NCBI RefSeq assembly: GCF_001981305.1
Contig: NZ_MSCW01000009.1
Span: 1-64,000 of the forward strand
DNA from: Marinobacter lutaoensis
GTDB taxonomy: Bacteria > Pseudomonadota > Gammaproteobacteria > Pseudomonadales > Oleiphilaceae
Reading direction: 5' to 3'
Length of the DNA stretch: 64,000 nt
The notes beneath the pieces were generated by a model. The model was not told where the DNA came from. It made no database searches and saw only the letters and a program-made list of their open reading frames with translations. Below, piece after piece: positions 35,515-44,202 of the stretch (position 1 is its first letter; each line of letters begins with the position of its first letter). Both the position numbers and the translations under genes were made by a program.

Positions 35515-36555
35515 TCAGAGCGCGCTCAATTTCAACATTCCGCGAGCATTCGCGAACTCATCCATCACGATAAAGTTAGGCAATTGCTCCCAGTCTTTGA
35601 ACAGATTTCGGCATAGCAGCGAACCTCCACCTACGAGCAGAATGGCCTGATACTCGGAGAAATTTGGAATCCGCTGTTTCACGAAGGCCTTGATTTCACT
35701 GACCGTTTCGGAAGCTGCCTCATCGATAATATGTTGAACGGGAATCTGGCGTTGGAAGCTGCGCCCCTGATCGTCTTTGTCATAGTGTGGGTAGGTACCC
35801 GAAGCCATGACCTGGTTGATTTTCCACTCAGGAATACCGCCTACAGGAATGCCCTTGGACTCCAAGTAAGCCGCCAGCTTGCGCTTCAGTGGTTCAACGA
35901 TGTCCATGGTCCCCCTCTTGAGCGTGCCACTGGACGCTTGCCGAATGCGCATATCCTTGGTGAGCGTCACCACATCAAAGGTAGATCCGCCAAAGTCGAG
36001 CACTCCGATAGGCGCAAACACGTCACTCAAACCCTCACCAACATTCGGAACAAGGAAGTCGAACGCAGCTGCAACTGCTTCCGAAATCACATCCGAGCGA
36101 ATCACATTGGCTACCTGCTGAGGCTCATCCCTGTTATTCACAACCATTTTCACCGGCTTCAGCATGGACTCTTTCTGGCCGAGAATCAGATCTTCATTTT
36201 TCGAGCCATCAGTATTAAAAAAGTCCCGAACCGGTAGACTGGTAACCAGAATGACTTGCTGATCTGGTGTAACACCACTTTCCCGCAAACCATGATTCAC
36301 CAAAACCCGGTTTGCATCCGTAAGGCCGTAGTCGCCTGTTCTCAAAGGAATCGGCTGACTTACGTGCTCATCAACAACAAACCGCTCGCCATTTGTCTCG
36401 TACATGTTGGCGTAGCCACCTTGCATGTCGGTGATCGCCTCACTGGAGCTGCCGAGAATTGCCGGGTATTTCAGCGTCCGGATTTCTCCTTTTTCCACCC
36501 AGGCAACCTTGTGGTAGTTGTACCCATTATCTACAGCGCGTCGAATCGGCTTCAT
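35515..36555 (-). CDS. parM: ParM/StbA-like actin-family partition ATPase
   Basis: 346 residues with the actin-fold signature: phosphate-1 loop VDNGYNYHKVAW at the start, phosphate-2 loop GVLDFGGSTFDVV near 195, adenosine loop LLVGGGSLL near 315. ParM filaments push plasmid copies apart. The ATG at 36555 has GAGG five bases upstream; longer in-frame extensions overlap the IcmT gene and look non-coding. Unusually, it is the fifth gene of a dotD-dotC-dotB-icmT operon with only 7 bp to the IcmT gene, so no centromere-like region precedes it. Confidence 0.85.
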   Translation of the reverse strand: MKPIRRAVDNGYNYHKVAWVEKGEIRTLKYPAILGSSSEAITDMQGGYANMYETNGERFVVDEHVSQPIPLRTGDYGLTDANRVLVNHGLRESGVTPDQQVILVTSLPVRDFFNTDGSKNEDLILGQKESMLKPVKMVVNNRDEPQQVANVIRSDVISEAVAAAFDFLVPNVGEGLSDVFAPIGVLDFGGSTFDVVTLTKDMRIRQASSGTLKRGTMDIVEPLKRKLAAYLESKGIPVGGIPEWKINQVMASGTYPHYDKDDQGRSFQRQIPVQHIIDEAASETVSEIKAFVKQRIPNFSEYQAILLVGGGSLLCRNLFKDWEQLPNFIVMDEFANARGMLKLSAL

Positions 36556-36562
36556 ACAAACC

Positions 36563-36892
36563 TCAATATCTGCGTCCTTTGAAATGATCCCAGCTCCATT
36601 TGCGAAGCCGGACCTGATGTTTTGAGTGAAGGCGCCAATAGCCGCCATTGAAAAAGAATCGGAATCGGCGCGTAATATCGGCCCACCGATACGCCCGCTT
36701 CCGCATTCGATAAATATCCAAAGCAAAGTTGAGCAAACACAGATTTAGAACTGTGCCGTAAGGGAAAACAGTAAGAAATAGGAAAGGAAGAACACCCATT
36801 ATGCTGAAAAAATTGCCAACTGACGCACGCTGAGATTTGTGCGCCCAAATAATGGGGTCTCCATTTCCTTTTTTTACAAGATGCAATTTCAT
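36563..36892 (-). CDS. icmT: IcmT (TraK)-like small inner-membrane protein
   Basis: 109 residues. The start overlaps the DotB stop (ATGA), the same traJ-traK neighbourhood as in IncI plasmids. It has IcmT topology: N-terminal Trp/Arg segment (IIWAHKSQRASVGNFF), a hydrophobic hairpin (about 27-60) and a C-terminal basic stretch with RRFRFFFNGG. IcmT is a small core component of type IVB systems. Assignment rests on position plus topology rather than long identity. The overlapping frame at 36552-36911 is a shadow. Confidence 0.68.
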   Translation of the reverse strand: MKLHLVKKGNGDPIIWAHKSQRASVGNFFSIMGVLPFLFLTVFPYGTVLNLCLLNFALDIYRMRKRAYRWADITRRFRFFFNGGYWRLHSKHQVRLRKWSWDHFKGRRY

Positions 36893-38121
36893 GAATCTGC
36901 ACCCTCTTCAAATACGACCTTGTAGTGGTCGTCGAGACTGTGGTCGTCGAGACTTATGCGGGACGGGCTATCTGCTTTAGATGGTGAAGAGTTTGAGTTT
37001 TCGAACTCAGCTTTATATCGGTCATAAAGCCCTTGATCGATACGCCCTGCCTCGTACAGATCGTCCACATCACGCATTAATGGACGACCGTATTGCTGCA
37101 CGAAGTCGCTCATTACCGCCGTGATATGTTCGCCTTTTGTTTCATACAACTGCCGGCGCATATCATTGTTCAGAGCAAGGTATTCCCGAATCGCAGCCCG
37201 CTTACCATCAACTGTCGGAATCAACTCCTGGTAGATCAATACCTGAGCGGCTCCGATAAGTCCGGCCGTCGCCCGGGCCTGCTCCTGGAACGGGAATACA
37301 CCCACCATTCGGGACAGCATCTCAGCCACCGAGTTGACATGCACAGTTGTGTATACCCGGTGCCCGGTTTCTGCGTTGTGAATGGCTCCCGCGATGGTTT
37401 CTGCATCACGGGCCTCCCCCAAAATGATGTCGTCAGGATGTCGGCGCAACGAGTTCGCAGTAGCGTGTGCGTAGTCCTTCAACATGACGTAAACATCAGA
37501 TTGAGCAATGCGCCCCGTGCGCCCGGGAATAGCTCTGTAATCGAATTCGATGGGACTTTCATAGGTCAGAACGCGGCGTCCTTCGGGCGCCGTGAGAATC
37601 CGTTTAACGACTGCCCCTATCAATGTCGATTTACCTGATCCGGTTGCGCCGCCAACGATCACAATTCCTGTTCTCGGAAACAGCCGCTCAATAAGGTCTG
37701 AGGGCACTTTAAGGTCTTCCAGGCTTGGTGGAACCTGGGCAATCGTTCGCATCGTAATGTCGATACCTACAGGTGAGCCATGCAGCCCCATTGAGGCGGT
37801 TGCGTTTACCCGGAACCGATAGGTGGTATACCGATCTTTTCGGACGGTATAAGTGAAATTGTGATCGTCCGCTTTTTGCAATGTCGCCGCAGCAGATTGT
37901 TTGTACATGCGGTTGAGGATGAGTTCGATCGATTCGACATCCAGCGGCCTTCTGCCGACGGTTACAATTCGCCCGTGGCGCTTGACCGCAAGCATCTCTC
38001 CATCCTGAAGAAGAATGTCGTCAACACCCCACTCGTATAGCTGAATCAAAGCCTGATCGAGTTTTTCAAGCGTCAACGGGTGATCGTCATTGATTTTGGG
38101 AATTTGTTCTTGATCCGACAT
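36889..38121 (-). CDS. dotB: DotB/TraJ cytoplasmic secretion ATPase
   Basis: PilT/VirB11-family ATPase of 410 residues. N-terminal PAS-like domain (1-130), Walker A GGATGSGKST at 157-166, the acidic boxes around 215-245 and ILGEARDAETI as Walker B. DotB forms a hexameric ring that docks on DotO and powers the channel. Both the preceding DotC gene and following IcmT gene are closely spaced, so translation is likely coupled. Confidence 0.9.
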   Translation of the reverse strand: MSDQEQIPKINDDHPLTLEKLDQALIQLYEWGVDDILLQDGEMLAVKRHGRIVTVGRRPLDVESIELILNRMYKQSAAATLQKADDHNFTYTVRKDRYTTYRFRVNATASMGLHGSPVGIDITMRTIAQVPPSLEDLKVPSDLIERLFPRTGIVIVGGATGSGKSTLIGAVVKRILTAPEGRRVLTYESPIEFDYRAIPGRTGRIAQSDVYVMLKDYAHATANSLRRHPDDIILGEARDAETIAGAIHNAETGHRVYTTVHVNSVAEMLSRMVGVFPFQEQARATAGLIGAAQVLIYQELIPTVDGKRAAIREYLALNNDMRRQLYETKGEHITAVMSDFVQQYGRPLMRDVDDLYEAGRIDQGLYDRYKAEFENSNSSPSKADSPSRISLDDHSLDDHYKVVFEEGADS

Positions 38122-38141
38122 ACCGGTATAGCTGCCCTAAT

Positions 38142-39023
38142 CTATTCACCAAAAACCGGCATTTGAGAACTGCCAGTTCCAGAGTTTCCCGGTCCCAAGT
38201 AGTCGCTTGAGGCAAACACGGGCTGGGCCTGGTGCTCTTCGAGGGAAACCCACAACGCATCCCAGTGATTCAGACTGTTGAAGGTGAGCGGCACTGCTAC
38301 CGAGTACACCGTGTCTCCGGCGTTGATTACCTTTCCACCATCAGCCGTGGTCATTTCAGGCTCAGAACCAACCATTATTGGTCGCTGAACGATTTGCCTG
38401 GACTCCAGGATGCGGTAGGTAATACGGCCTCGGATGTCTTGAACCAGCTCATTCAATGAATTGGTCCATGAGAGTTGCGCTTGTTCAAGCCCGGCCTTCC
38501 AGCCTTCGTCGATGGCCTGTTGCCAAACAGCTTTTTCTTCCGGCGTGCGGGGCAATAGTTTCGGGTGGGGATCTTCCGGATACGGAAACTCACGCCACAA
38601 ATAGTCACGCCACGTCGGTGGCGTGGTAATTGCCCGCGGCGGCTCGTCCACCCTGTATTGGATCTTTACCTCCCTGAGCTTCTGGTCGTCCGGTGAAATC
38701 TCATACCGATCGCGGATCTCTGTAATTGACGGCAGCAGCATGTGCTTATCGACCACGAACGGAGAGAAACTGGCAATGCGATCCAGGGTTCCCTCTTGTG
38801 ACTTGGTGAACGCCAGGAGCTTTTCATATCGCCAAGCCAGTCCGGTCTGGGCGGCAAACGTGAATGCCGCCTCTCTGATCGCCCGATGCCTCAGCTCATT
38901 GGTCAGCGCCGGATCACCGTCGCTGTAGCTGCCCAAACCGAAGCCTGCCTCATATTGCCGGATTTCCTCATAGATGGGCGGCTGTTGAGATTCAATCCAT
39001 ACGTCGAGGCTTGGAACTTCCAT
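38142..39023 (-). CDS. dotC: DotC (TraI)-family core-complex protein
   Basis: 293 residues with the DotC hallmarks: RHRAIREAAFTFAAQTGLAW, FSPFVVDKHMLLPSI and the strongly conserved ITTPPTWRDYLW. DotC is normally an outer-membrane lipoprotein that with DotD and DotH forms the outer ring. Here AAGGAGG sits five bases before the ATG and the protein begins MEVPSLDVWIESQQ, with no signal peptide or lipobox visible, which is odd. Either the protein is anchored by partners, or the true start has been lost. Confidence 0.87.
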   Translation of the reverse strand: MEVPSLDVWIESQQPPIYEEIRQYEAGFGLGSYSDGDPALTNELRHRAIREAAFTFAAQTGLAWRYEKLLAFTKSQEGTLDRIASFSPFVVDKHMLLPSITEIRDRYEISPDDQKLREVKIQYRVDEPPRAITTPPTWRDYLWREFPYPEDPHPKLLPRTPEEKAVWQQAIDEGWKAGLEQAQLSWTNSLNELVQDIRGRITYRILESRQIVQRPIMVGSEPEMTTADGGKVINAGDTVYSVAVPLTFNSLNHWDALWVSLEEHQAQPVFASSDYLGPGNSGTGSSQMPVFGE

Positions 39024-39037
39024 AGAGCCCTCCTTGA

Positions 39038-39532
39038 TCAGCGCTCCGGGTAGGTAATCTGCAGGCGATCAATATCGGGATCGAGCGTGACGAGCGCCCT
39101 TCCACCTGCCTGATAAGAGGCATCAATGAGGAACTCCGCCAGCGGCTTGCGTGAACGGTTGATAGCAATAGTGATCGGGACAATCGGTGATTTTCCGATG
39201 ATCTGAGGCTCTTGATAGCCCACCAGCTTGGACAACCCCCTCAAGAACGATTCCAGCTCACCGTAGTAGTCTTCCTTCAGTACAACTTCACGGCGCCACT
39301 GCTCTGGAAAATCCGAGGCTTGATAGTCCAGGGTTTCCCCAATACCGGTTGAACTCACTCGTGCGGATTCGGCATAGCTCAACATGCGATAAGACTCGGC
39401 GATCTCATCTGCAGCTTTGGAAAGCTGAACAACAGCTGGGTCTACCTGCAAGGTGACATCCTGGGGTGATGCTGCACACCCAGCAAGGAACACCGGGACC
39501 AGTAAGGAAGCAAACGTCTTCTTGAAGGCCAT
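39038..39532 (-). CDS. dotD: DotD (TraH)-family lipoprotein
   Basis: 164 residues from the ATG at 39532, which has GAGAGG just upstream. The signal peptide ends with a lipobox LAGC (Cys about residue 18). The C-terminal domain (about 85-160: VPITIAINRSRKPLAEFLID, ALVTLDPDIDRLQITYPE) has the secretin N0-like fold known for DotD. It assists outer-membrane ring assembly with DotC, encoded 15 bp downstream. An ATG 11 codons upstream would hide the signal peptide and is less likely. Confidence 0.85.
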   Translation of the reverse strand: MAFKKTFASLLVPVFLAGCAASPQDVTLQVDPAVVQLSKAADEIAESYRMLSYAESARVSSTGIGETLDYQASDFPEQWRREVVLKEDYYGELESFLRGLSKLVGYQEPQIIGKSPIVPITIAINRSRKPLAEFLIDASYQAGGRALVTLDPDIDRLQITYPER

Positions 39533-39546
39533 TCTTGTCCTCTCTC

Positions 39547-39822
39547 CTATTGCAATGATTCGCACCTAAGCGGTGCTTCATACTCGAATACCTTATGCAC
39601 TAATCGTAACACATCAGACTCACCGGTTCGGGTAAGCACCACCAAACGCGAAAAATGATCCGCAGAGTCGCCATACAAGCGCCACGCGGTGGCTGCAGCA
39701 AGGCTGCAAAAAAACCAGATACGAGCTGTGCAAGGGCTGAGGAACGGCCATGAAAAGGCCGTACAAAATCCAATTGCAGATAGAGGGCAAGGAAATCGGA
39801 TAAGTGAACTCAGAAAGAACAC
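39547..39822 (-). CDS. Possible small membrane protein upstream of DotD, 91 aa
   Basis: Open frame on the minus strand ending just before the DotD start. It has one hydrophobic segment (about 15-45) followed by a plausible soluble part (LVVLTRTGESDVLRLVHKVF). It could be the first gene of the dotD-parR operon. The start is unmarked and there is no family match I know, so it is only a candidate. Confidence 0.35.
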   Translation of the reverse strand: MFFLSSLIRFPCPLSAIGFCTAFSWPFLSPCTARIWFFCSLAAATAWRLYGDSADHFSRLVVLTRTGESDVLRLVHKVFEYEAPLRCESLQ

Positions 39823-39954
39823 TAAACGGCCATAAAACGATCTCTAAAAGGCGTCAAATTGGCCTCTAACTGGCTGAGCGACCATTTCGGAAGCGACGCC
39901 ATCCCATTCTCCTTCTAGGCAGTCCTATTTGCCTGGGCCACCTTCAACGAAAAC

Positions 39955-40031
39955 CGATCAAAAATTGGCTTGCCGGGCACAAACATCCTGCTCCTTAATC
40001 AATGTCTTCACGGATTCGATCAAAAATTCGC
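39955..40031 (+). repeat. Pair of direct 15-bp repeats
   Basis: CGATCAAAAATTGGC at 39955-39969 and CGATCAAAAATTCGC at 40017-40031 differ at one base and are 62 bp apart. Related ATTAA/GATTAAA words lie nearby. They could be protein-binding sites of a partition or replication protein. Confidence 0.5.
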
Positions 40032-40104
40032 GATTAAATTGCCCCCCCCTCCTCGATGTCGATACCCCCAGCGAATTGATTAAAACGCCGTCAAACAACA
40101 CGAC

Positions 40105-40225
40105 AGCGTTAGAAAATCTCTATCTAGTAATGTTTTAGAATATTCCATGCGAGGCAAAAGGACGTGTATAGTTACTAGGAGGGTATGTGAGTATATAGAG
40201 TTATGGGGTAATTTTTTCTAACGCT
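40105..40225. repeat. Inverted repeats upstream of the tyrosine recombinase
   Basis: A perfect 12-bp inverted pair (AGCGTTAGAAAA at 40105-40116, TTTTCTAACGCT at 40214-40225) encloses a 7-bp inverted pair (CTAGTAA at 40124-40130, TTACTAG at 40172-40178). It lies about 90 bp before the recombinase start codon, a place where recombinase binding arms or an autoregulatory site would be expected. Confidence 0.55.
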
Positions 40226-40317
40226 TTCATTGGGAGAATAGCCCGAAACAGCCGTGCAAACCGCATCGACGCTGGAACGGCCACAAAGCAAAAGACCACC
40301 CAGAACGGAAAGAGAAC

Positions 40318-41475
40318 GTGATTGGCAAGATCAACATCGGATTCGACACGGAAAACCCTGAATGCTTTCGGGAAACCGGAGGCATTCCAGACCGGACTCG
40401 GAGTTTGTTTACCCGTTTTGTCAGGGAGAAGCTGACGGAATTTCTGATTCAGGACACCGACACGCAGAAGGCGTTTGCCGACTGGGTTGAGGGCCACCTT
40501 GAGCGGAGCGGGGCGACCAAGAAGACGAAGCGGAACGATCTGAAGGACATTCGCCGGTTTGCCGAGCGGAACAAGATGCACTATTTGCGAACCCGGGCAG
40601 AGGGTCTGTTACTGGAGAACCGGAACAACGTCCCGAACAAGCGTCGGAACTTTGCGATTTCCCATTTGTTCACACAGGACACCCTTGAGCGGATCTTGGG
40701 TTATTTCGAGACGAGCCGGCATACCGAAACTCAATACCAGGCGATCCGTTTGTTCGTGATGACGTGCCAGACGGGTTTGCGGACGATCGAATGGGACAGT
40801 GCGGAGCTGGTCACCCCACCCTGCCGAGTATTGCCTGGTGAGAGTAAAGAGCTTCCATACCTTGAAGTTCGGACAGCCAAGACCCGGGGTGGTAATCCGG
40901 AGCGGACGCGCTACCTGATACTGGATGAGTTTACGGATGCCCAGATAGAGAATCTGGCAGACACGATTCAGTATGCGCGATCGATCAACAAGGGTACCCG
41001 GTCGAATCTGGTTATTCAGGCGCGTCGTGTTCTCCAGCATTTATACGCGGATGATCCGGAGGCGCTGGAGCTGTTGTCGGAGTTGGATTTCCGGACGGCT
41101 CGCAAGCTGTACACCGTTGAGTTTCTCCGGGGAGGCGCATCGATGAAGGAGGCCGCAGCTGCGCTTGGGCACACGAGCATAAACAATGTTCGGTACTACT
41201 CACACGGCGATATTTCGATTGATCGGACCACCGAATTGCCTTTGGCGCGTCCGCCGAAGGGAGCGATTGCCCAGGTGAAAGACACATTGGCCGAGTTGAA
41301 TGCGGCCCGCCGAAGAAAGGGTCAGGGGCCCCTACGCGGTTATGAGGATGACGATGCTGTTAAGCCTACGGAGCGTCCATCACTCAGACGGTTGTCGGGT
41401 CAGAAGGATCGACCTGATGAACAGATGGAAAGTGATGCAAACCGCCTTGGCCGCAGCTTTTTGGACAAGCTGTGA
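40318..41475 (+). CDS. Tyrosine recombinase (integrase/resolvase family)
   Basis: 385 residues from a GTG with GGAAAGAG upstream. A SAM-like N-terminal core-binding domain (about 40-110) precedes the catalytic domain: Arg I in TCQTGLRTIEW (R155), Arg II in LDFRTARKL (R259 or R262, with the usual His replaced), ALGHTSINNVRYYSHG giving H285 and the nucleophile Y293 or Y294. The tail after 310 is basic and disordered. It may integrate the element or resolve dimers; inverted repeats just upstream are candidate sites. The tail gene RecJ follows in the same direction. Confidence 0.82.
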   Translation: MIGKINIGFDTENPECFRETGGIPDRTRSLFTRFVREKLTEFLIQDTDTQKAFADWVEGHLERSGATKKTKRNDLKDIRRFAERNKMHYLRTRAEGLLLENRNNVPNKRRNFAISHLFTQDTLERILGYFETSRHTETQYQAIRLFVMTCQTGLRTIEWDSAELVTPPCRVLPGESKELPYLEVRTAKTRGGNPERTRYLILDEFTDAQIENLADTIQYARSINKGTRSNLVIQARRVLQHLYADDPEALELLSELDFRTARKLYTVEFLRGGASMKEAAAALGHTSINNVRYYSHGDISIDRTTELPLARPPKGAIAQVKDTLAELNAARRRKGQGPLRGYEDDDAVKPTERPSLRRLSGQKDRPDEQMESDANRLGRSFLDKL

Positions 41476-41518
41476 CACCTTGGGATAGATGGCACTTCGA
41501 GAACTGAGATAGGGAGAC

Positions 41519-43486
41519 ATGCGGGACATGCTGAATAACGCGATGTATCAGGGCGGTGTGGCAAGCGACCTGGAAGCCGAACTGACCGGTCTCAAGGAGC
41601 GGATACTGGGCAACCGTGGAGCGCACTATCCGGAGGTTTACGACCCGGCGAACCTGATCTGTCCGACGAAATTGACGGATGGTATTCGTGCGGCCGTTCG
41701 TCTTTCGGAAGCCCTGATACGTGGTCACCGAGTGGTTGCGGTGGCGGACTTTGATTGTGATGGTGCGACCGGGGCGGCGATTTTCATCCGCTGCATGAAT
41801 CGTTTTTCGGCGGTGCTCAGTTCGTTCCGGTATCCGAGGGCATCGTTTGAGTACGTGATTCCGGATAGATTCAAGTACGGGTATGGGCTCAAGATCCCGT
41901 TGGCCGAAGACAAGATCAGGCCATTGCGTCCGGATGTGGTTGTCACGATTGACAATGGTATTTCGTCTCACGATGCGGTGTACCGTATCAACAGTTGGAC
42001 GGCGGTTAGTGATTACAACCGCGATGGAACACCTCATGTAATTATCACGGATCACCATGCGCCAGGGGAGGATCTGCCGGCGGCGTATGCAGTGGTCAAC
42101 CCAAATCGCAAAGATTGCTCGTTCCCGTCGAAAGCGCTGTCGGGTTGCGGGGTGGCGTTTTATCTGATGATTCTGGTTCGCCAGGCTTTGATTTCTCGGT
42201 TGAAGAAGGCGGGCAAGCCTGAAGCGGCCCAGGCGATCGCGTCGATTCAGGTGAACCATGTAGCGGACGTTTTGGCGATTGGGACGATTGGTGACGTTGT
42301 ACCGATGGACGCGAACAACCGGTTATTGGTCAAGGTTGGCCTGGACAGGATCAATCGCGGGCTGAGCATGAGTCCGAAAGAATCTCATGACCGCGGTTAC
42401 CTGTGCTATGGGGTGAGAGCCCTGTTGAGCCTTGCGGGTGTCCAGGGGCCGGTTACATCGACCGACCTCGCATTCCAGGTTGTCCCTAGGATCAATGCGG
42501 TTGGCAGGATGGAGAAGCCGGTATCTGGGATAGAGTGCTTGCTGGCGGACTCACAGATCATTGCTGAGATTGAGGCGAAGCGCTGCGACGCGCTGAACAA
42601 GGAACGGAAGGCGGTTCAGAAGGACATGGAGCGGGAGGCCAATGATGAGCTGAGTCGCCTGTTTGGGGAGTCGGACAGCCTGTCGGAGTCGGAAGATCAA
42701 TCTGCGGTTGTTCTCCATGCGGATCATTGGCACCCGGGCATAGTGGGCCTGGTAGCCAGTCGCATAAAAGAGCGGACGAAGGGGGCGGTAATTTGCTTTT
42801 CGCCGGAGGCCGACCCAAATGCGGAGCCAGGTTCGCCGGATGCTGTGAGCGGAGATCCGGACTGGCTGAAGGGGTCTGGTCGATCAGATAACGTGCACCT
42901 TCGTGATGCGCTGGCCTATGTGGCGTCCCGTGCCCCGGACATGATGATGCAGTTTGGTGGCCATGCCCGGGCCGCCGGTTTGTCATTACACCGATCGGAG
43001 CTGAACCGGTTCCGCCGTTTGTTCCGGGAAGCGGTAGCGTATCTGCGTGAGGTATCCCCTCTTACGAATCCTGTGTTCCAGGATGGTTCTTTGTTGCCGG
43101 CACACCGTTGTCGAGAGCTGGCGGAATGGATCGAGGGCCAGCCGTGGGGTCAGATGTTCCCGGAACCTTTGTTCAGCCAGAAGTTCAAGGTGATTCGCTC
43201 ACTGGGCATCGGGAAGGAACACCAGAAGCTCCTGGTTATGGACTTGGATGATGAACCGCTGACCGGGGAATTTGGTGAAGATGGAACCCCGGTGTATCCG
43301 GTAAGCCATGGCGCCAAGGCATTCCCAGTGCTTTGGTTTTTCTCACGGGATGAGAGCAATCCCAATCCGGTGCAGCCGGGAGTAGCTATTGAGCTGACCT
43401 ATACGCTGACGATCAATCGTTTTCGGGGAAAGGATGAGCTTCAGGGTATTGCCCGGGATGTTCAATATATAGGGCATGGCCGATAA
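41519..43486 (+). CDS. RecJ-like single-strand-specific exonuclease (DHH family)
   Basis: 655 residues. DHH motifs: VAVADFDCDGATG (77-82 core), VVTIDNGISS near 145, ITDHHAPGEDLP with DHH at 178-180, and GCGVAFYLM near 205. DHHA1 signature FGGHARAAGLSL follows near 480, then an OB-like C-terminal domain. All metal-binding motifs appear present. Plasmid copies of RecJ are less usual than chromosomal ones and suggest element-specific recombination or defence. The start is 41519 or ATG 41528; the short spacing of AGGGAG to the first leaves this open. Confidence 0.85.
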   Translation: MRDMLNNAMYQGGVASDLEAELTGLKERILGNRGAHYPEVYDPANLICPTKLTDGIRAAVRLSEALIRGHRVVAVADFDCDGATGAAIFIRCMNRFSAVLSSFRYPRASFEYVIPDRFKYGYGLKIPLAEDKIRPLRPDVVVTIDNGISSHDAVYRINSWTAVSDYNRDGTPHVIITDHHAPGEDLPAAYAVVNPNRKDCSFPSKALSGCGVAFYLMILVRQALISRLKKAGKPEAAQAIASIQVNHVADVLAIGTIGDVVPMDANNRLLVKVGLDRINRGLSMSPKESHDRGYLCYGVRALLSLAGVQGPVTSTDLAFQVVPRINAVGRMEKPVSGIECLLADSQIIAEIEAKRCDALNKERKAVQKDMEREANDELSRLFGESDSLSESEDQSAVVLHADHWHPGIVGLVASRIKERTKGAVICFSPEADPNAEPGSPDAVSGDPDWLKGSGRSDNVHLRDALAYVASRAPDMMMQFGGHARAAGLSLHRSELNRFRRLFREAVAYLREVSPLTNPVFQDGSLLPAHRCRELAEWIEGQPWGQMFPEPLFSQKFKVIRSLGIGKEHQKLLVMDLDDEPLTGEFGEDGTPVYPVSHGAKAFPVLWFFSRDESNPNPVQPGVAIELTYTLTINRFRGKDELQGIARDVQYIGHGR

Positions 43487-43568
43487 GGCAATTGATGCAC
43501 TGGCTGACGAGTGCGAACGGGAGATCAGACGCTCCTTCGGCACCCAATCGCCTGCCACGGCGACCTAG
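43476..43568 (+). CDS. Possible 30-residue peptide overlapping the RecJ stop
   Basis: ATG at 43476 opens a short frame of protein-like composition (MADKAIDALADECEREIRRS) overlapping the end of the RecJ-like gene by 11 bases. There is no well-spaced Shine-Dalgarno, so expression is doubtful. Confidence 0.25.
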   Translation: MADKAIDALADECEREIRRSFGTQSPATAT

Positions 43569-43758
43569 CGACGACCGGATGAACTGGGCGGGCATGGGTG
43601 TTTCCAAAAAGCCCCGCCTGCCCTTTCACGCCTACTCTGCCCAGGATAATGCGCTACGATAAGCCTATCGAATCGCATGGGTGTATCTATTTCGTATTTT
43701 GTTGAGGTAACACACATGCGTTCCCTTGAGAGGCAGCAGGATGGAGGAGTTAGCCAGC

Positions 43759-44202
43759 ATGACAACCCCAACGGCAACAGTGACGAACATGAACGACAAA
43801 CTCACCCAGACAATTCTGGATGCCGCTTTGAAAGGCGGTATGAATGAGGTGGTTCAGAGGCTTAACGAGAAAGATGAGATCACCCCGGACGATTTGCTGG
43901 ACGTGGTTCGCGATCTTGGCGAGATTGTCCGCCAGCGCATACATCAGCGGGACGTATTGGCGCAATCCATTCTGAAAGCGGCGGTTGATGCCGGGATGAT
44001 CAAACGGGAAGCGCAACTTAGCGGCCCGGAAATTCTCGACGCAATCAACAACCTTGGGTCTGCAGCGAAAGAGACGGTACAACGGAATCTCCGGGCTATC
44101 GAGGACGAGAGAATCCTGAACGAATTCCTTGGTGAAACGAAGTACACCGGAGAGCCGGTAGAGATCCCGGCGGAGAGCGAGGAAAGCCCGGGGATGCGAT
44201 AA
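43759..44202 (+). CDS. Hypothetical helical protein, 147 aa
   Basis: GGAGGAG at 43743-43749 fits the ATG at 43759. The product is soluble and nearly all helical, with two similar halves opening LTQTILDAALKGGMNEV and LAQSILKAAVDAGMIKR, each followed by a D-[DI]-L-D-[VA] helix, so it seems to contain an internal duplication. Function unknown. Confidence 0.65.
   Translation: MTTPTATVTNMNDKLTQTILDAALKGGMNEVVQRLNEKDEITPDDLLDVVRDLGEIVRQRIHQRDVLAQSILKAAVDAGMIKREAQLSGPEILDAINNLGSAAKETVQRNLRAIEDERILNEFLGETKYTGEPVEIPAESEESPGMR

Larger units (their letters stand above)
39823..40317. other. 495 bp AT-rich intergenic region with repeats
   Basis: No gene seen. It separates the minus-strand dot operon from the plus-strand recombinase and must hold divergent promoters. 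It contains two near-identical 15-mers (CGATCAAAAATTSGC at 39955 and 40017) and nested inverted repeats at 40105-40225, plus a run of eight C at about 40042. A centromere, origin or recombination site would fit here. Confidence 0.6.

Noticed and set aside
36552..36911. Alternative frame over the IcmT-like gene
   Set aside because: No membrane topology or start signal; the frame at 36563-36892 starts at an ATGA overlap with dotB and has IcmT topology.
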